Source of the DNA: Acidobacteriota bacterium
GTDB lineage: Bacteria > Acidobacteriota > UBA6911 > RPQK01
Reading direction: 5' to 3'
NCBI GenBank assembly: GCA_003819755.1
Contig: RPQK01000055.1
Span: 1-17,923 of the forward strand
Length of the DNA stretch: 17,923 nt
Shown here piece after piece: positions 15,357-17,923 of the stretch. Numbering within the stretch: position 1 is the first letter of the stretch; each line of letters starts with the position of its first letter. Under the pieces are notes generated by a model. That model worked only from the letters and a program-made list of their open reading frames with translations. It searched no databases and had not been told where the DNA came from. Position numbers and translations under genes: made by a program.

Positions 15357-16376
15357 GTGGCCGCACGTCAAGGTGCGCCCGTGATTGGCGCCATATGCAC
15401 CGCAGGACAGATATCGGGGGAGACCGGGTTCGGGAATACGGTCCTGAGGCCCCTATCGCCCGAAGCCAGGTGGCAGGTTTCCACAGGTTACCGCTGGCAG
15501 AGGTCGTTCCGCCATTTTCGGGGCGACCACGAGGAGGCCAACCGAGTAGCAGAAGGCACCGAGGTGGAAAACAAACTCCATCTGTTTGATGTTGCGGTGA
15601 GCTACCAGGCCTCGCCACGGTGGAGCTTCACTGTCAGTGCCCCGTTTATGACAGTCGACCGCATTTCACACGGCCCGGGGACCGTGACCGGGAGCAGCGG
15701 GATCGGGGACATGTCGGTTGGAACTAGATTCTGGGTCTTCCGGCCGCCGACGGAGTCCCGTCAGAACATCCAGGTGGGATTCTTTGTCAAGCTGCCCACC
15801 GGTAATGCGAACGTGACAGACCAGGTCGGGGACAGTACCGTTGTCGTCGACCAGTCGATCCAATTGGGTGATTCGGGAACCGGGTTCTCATTGGACTATA
15901 CGGCGTATAAGTCGATGGGACGATTCACTCTCTTCTCGTCGGGTGTTTACCTCTTCAATCCGAAGAACACCCACACACCAACCGGCTGGAATGAACTAAC
16001 CCGGCCTCCCGGCTACCCGGGTTACTCTCGACCGGGCACCGCTTACTCCGTGGCCGATCAGTACCTCGTCCAGGCCGGCTTGGGTTTCGCTGTCCCGAAG
16101 CTCAACGGTCTGGCGCTTACCGGAACGGGGCGCATCGAGGGCGTCCCTGCCCGCGACATTATTGGCGGTGAGACCGGATTCCGTCGCCCCGGTTACGCCG
16201 TGGGAGTCGGACCGGGCGTGATGTTCTCACGCGAACACGACGTCTGGTCATTCGGCGTTCCTATCGCCGTCTACCGTAACAGGACGCGAAGTGTTTCCGA
16301 TATCGAGCGGGGAACGCATGGCGATGCGGCCTTCGCTGATTACCTCATTCTGGTCGGCTATTCGCGCACGTTCTGA
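15357..16376 (+). CDS. Probable outer-membrane beta-barrel protein (N-terminus broken)
   Basis: 339 residues from GTG 15357, which has AGGG 5 nt upstream. The sequence is a series of alternating, aromatic-rich strands (WQVSTGYRWQRSFRHF, LHLFDVAVSYQASPRWSFTV, IGDMSVGTRFWVF, RQNIQVGFFVKLPTG). It ends in YSRTF, with the C-terminal Phe typical of proteins inserted by the BAM machinery. It resembles the loosely defined transporter/phenol-degradation MetA-like barrels, but I cannot name the family with certainty. As it stands, this reading frame lacks a signal peptide; one is encoded in the same frame just upstream, across a TGA. Without readthrough or a correction, the product would not be exported. 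The rest of the frame is intact with no further disruption. Confidence 0.75.
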   Translation: MAARQGAPVIGAICTAGQISGETGFGNTVLRPLSPEARWQVSTGYRWQRSFRHFRGDHEEANRVAEGTEVENKLHLFDVAVSYQASPRWSFTVSAPFMTVDRISHGPGTVTGSSGIGDMSVGTRFWVFRPPTESRQNIQVGFFVKLPTGNANVTDQVGDSTVVVDQSIQLGDSGTGFSLDYTAYKSMGRFTLFSSGVYLFNPKNTHTPTGWNELTRPPGYPGYSRPGTAYSVADQYLVQAGLGFAVPKLNGLALTGTGRIEGVPARDIIGGETGFRRPGYAVGVGPGVMFSREHDVWSFGVPIAVYRNRTRSVSDIERGTHGDAAFADYLILVGYSRTF

Positions 16377-16379
16377 TCG

Positions 16380-16439
16380 GGTTGCCTGTTCGGTTACCAG
16401 AACAGAATCAGGAAGATGATCTGAACCGAACAGGCAGCC
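16380..16439. terminator. Inverted repeat between convergent genes
   Basis: The arms GGTTGCCTGTTCGGTT (16380-16395) and AACCGAACAGGCAGCC (16424-16439) pair over 16 bp with one G-T wobble around a 28-nt loop. It starts 3 nt after the barrel stop. It lacks a clear T-run, so it may be a Rho-assisted or bidirectional terminator, or an mRNA-end stabiliser. The right arm and loop lie inside the end of the small minus-strand frame. Confidence 0.5.
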
Positions 16440-16693
16440 AGCCAGAAATTCAGGTAAAGCCTCATTCTTCGCTGGGCGGACGAGAACCCGGCGTGGGCGA
16501 CGTTGAGGTCTGCGTAGCGGTATGACCAGGCGGCCACAATCCCGGTATAGACGAGGCAGTTGATGAGGACCACGAGTACGTGAAAGCGCTGGCCCGAACG
16601 GGGTTCAACTGCATCTTTGGCGCTCGATTGTAGCCGGGCTATCGCCGGTTTGCCAGCATCTTGACACGTGTGAGCACGTGCTGTCCTCACCAC
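16394..16693 (-). CDS. Possible small membrane protein, two TM segments
   Basis: No family was recognised. The open frame could begin at GTG 16693 (99 residues) or GTG 16573 (59 residues); neither has a good ribosome site. A longer frame reaching 16858 would overlap the phosphatase start and is less likely. Only the C-terminal 60 residues look protein-like: a hydrophobic segment (VLVVLINCLVYTGIVAAW), a polar stretch with SSAQRRMR, and a second hydrophobic segment ending SVQIIFLILFW. It is convergent with the barrel gene, 17 nt apart. It fills an otherwise 400-bp empty gap, which supports it weakly. Confidence 0.35.
   Translation of the reverse strand: MVRTARAHTCQDAGKPAIARLQSSAKDAVEPRSGQRFHVLVVLINCLVYTGIVAAWSYRYADLNVAHAGFSSAQRRMRLYLNFWLAACSVQIIFLILFW
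16664..16681. promoter_or_regulatory. Twin CACGTG palindromes upstream of the phosphatase
   Basis: Two perfect 8-bp palindromes, ACACGTGT and GCACGTGC, are separated by 2 bp, about 100 bp before the phosphatase ATG. TTGACA (16661-16666) overlaps the first, but no -10 box is visible at 16-18 bp. It could be an operator. Confidence 0.3.
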
Positions 16694-16778
16694 GGCGCAA
16701 TCACGGCTGTCGATCCGAATCCAAAGCGTGCCGAAAACCTGATACACTTTCCGCCAACTATTCAGCGAGGATTTAGGC

Positions 16779-17923
16779 ATGCATACTTTGAAACTGCGAA
16801 ACACGAGAATGTTTGTGACCGGGTGGGTGGTGGTCCTCCTGCTCCTGTCTCCTGTCACTGTCTGGGCGGCTCAGGACAAGCAGCTGGCCCGAGCCAAAAA
16901 CGTAATTCTAATAATCGGCGATGCAGGCGGCATCGGGGCGCTTCACGCCGGGAGCCTCTATCACTACAACAAGCCGAACGGGCTGTTCATCTATACCCTG
17001 CCGCACATTGCGCTAATGGACACCTCCGCCGCCAACGCCTGGGTGACCGATTCGGCGGCTGGTATTACGGCGCTCGTCACGGGGCAGAAGACTAATAACG
17101 GGGTCCTCTCGCAGGCCGCCAACGCGGTGCGCGGATCTCAGGATGGGACGATACTGAAAACCATTCTGGAGTATGCCGAGGAGCGAGGGCTTTCGAGTGG
17201 AGTGATGACCAATGTACCGGCGACCGACGCCACCGCCGGCGGGTGCTATGCCCATGTCAATGATCGAGCCGACACCGCCGGGATAGTCAAGCAGTTGCTG
17301 GCGCCGCGGTCGGGCGACGGGGTGAATCTGCTCATCGGCGCGGGTCGCAAGAAGATCATGGACGCAGCGACCGCAGCAGGAATTGACCTGGGCGCCGAGC
17401 TCCAAAAGCGCGGTTACGGCTTTTTCGCAAAGCCGGAAGAGGCGCTCCAGTCCAGCGATCGTTTCGTCGCCCTATTTGACACCATGGACTTCGACCTGCC
17501 GCCGCTCGTGCATCATGCGATCGACAAGCTCTCCCAGAATCCTAAAGGCTACTTCCTGATGGTCGAATGTGACGTTCATACCGACAAGCTGAAACTCGGA
17601 CTTGAGCATGTCGGCGTCCTCGACCGCATTGTCCGGCAGGTGGTCGAGCGCGTCGCCGATGATACCCTTGTGATCTTCACCGCCGATCATTCTTTTGACA
17701 TTCGGATGCGGGGAGGAAAGCCAGGCGAGCCGCTCTTGCAGGGAGAGGAATCGGCCAGCGCGGGTACGCCGCCCAAGCCTTTCATTCGGGTTGATGACGG
17801 CCACACCGGGGAGCAGGTGCTGGTGGCGGCGAAAGGCCCAGGCGCGGAGCGGGTCCAGGGATTCATTCAGAACAGTGATCTTTTTGCCATCATGATGGCG
17901 GCCTACGGCTGGAAGCCGGACCC
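16779..17923 (+). CDS. Exported alkaline phosphatase family protein, 3' end outside window
   Basis: 381 codons are visible and the frame is open at the right edge. The ATG follows GAGGA at about 9 nt. The signal peptide spans about 1-31 (FVTGWVVVLLLLSPVTVWA-AQ), so the enzyme is periplasmic or secreted. It has alkaline phosphatase (PhoA-type fold) hallmarks: metal Asp48 in VILIIGDAGG, nucleophile Ser92 in VTDSAAGITALVTGQKTNNG, Asp150/Thr152 in PATDATAGG, Glu263 in FLMVECDVHTD, Asp303/His304 in FTADHSF, and His342 in GHTGE. Between these, the usual EGGRIDHAxH segment is replaced by ECDVHTDKLK, so two expected zinc ligands (Asp at +5 and His at +9 from Glu) are absent at their normal spacing. 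Asp265, His267 or Asp269 may substitute. It would hydrolyse phosphate monoesters. Family call is strong; exact substrate is unknown. Confidence 0.9.
   Translation, partial: MHTLKLRNTRMFVTGWVVVLLLLSPVTVWAAQDKQLARAKNVILIIGDAGGIGALHAGSLYHYNKPNGLFIYTLPHIALMDTSAANAWVTDSAAGITALVTGQKTNNGVLSQAANAVRGSQDGTILKTILEYAEERGLSSGVMTNVPATDATAGGCYAHVNDRADTAGIVKQLLAPRSGDGVNLLIGAGRKKIMDAATAAGIDLGAELQKRGYGFFAKPEEALQSSDRFVALFDTMDFDLPPLVHHAIDKLSQNPKGYFLMVECDVHTDKLKLGLEHVGVLDRIVRQVVERVADDTLVIFTADHSFDIRMRGGKPGEPLLQGEESASAGTPPKPFIRVDDGHTGEQVLVAAKGPGAERVQGFIQNSDLFAIMMAAYGWKPD

Overview
The window is about 18 kb of GC-rich bacterial chromosome with long, well-spaced genes. The best guess for the source is an Acidobacteriota-like or other soil/sediment Gram-negative bacterium. 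The clues are an ADOP/MacB-type fused permease, two multi-domain hybrid histidine kinases, a secreted Asp-box (BNR) propeller protein with repeated C-terminal beta domains, a CehA/McbA-type exported protein and a probable outer-membrane beta-barrel. This is inference from gene families; there is no rRNA or other marker gene here. I saw no tRNA, rRNA, CRISPR array or transposase gene.

Layout. Minus strand, left part: an ADOP-type permease (55-2520), then a probable two-gene unit of an MFS exporter (about 4252-5424) followed 17 nt later by an exported PHP/CehA-like metallohydrolase (2708-4234). A membrane-bound hybrid histidine kinase with a periplasmic SBP-type sensor follows (5667-about 8144). 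It is divergent from a second, soluble PAS-GAF-PAS-PAS hybrid kinase on the plus strand (8271-11081). Further right on the plus strand are a secreted protein with 13 Asp-box motifs and four tandem C-terminal repeats (11537-14809), a 450-bp non-coding stretch with a large palindrome, a beta-barrel gene whose signal peptide is cut off by an in-frame TGA (15264/15357-16376), and an exported alkaline phosphatase running off the right edge (16779 onward). A small two-TM protein may lie on the minus strand between the last two.

How the genes fit together. The kinases are sensors with built-in receiver domains; no separate response regulator or output gene is present, so their targets are elsewhere. 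Several products act in the envelope or outside the cell: the permease, exporter, metallohydrolase, propeller protein, barrel and phosphatase. This suggests a region for envelope transport and extracellular degradation, but only the MFS/metallohydrolase pair looks like an operon.

The most unusual material is non-coding. A family of hairpins built from 9-bp tandem units (AAGGACCTC or ACAAGGGAC type) sits just 3' of three large genes (5-50, 5530-5613, 11248-11373), and two copies share a flanking tail. The copy at 11248 abuts a decayed, frame-shifted fragment of a third histidine kinase. A 92-bp three-stem palindrome lies at 14876-14967.
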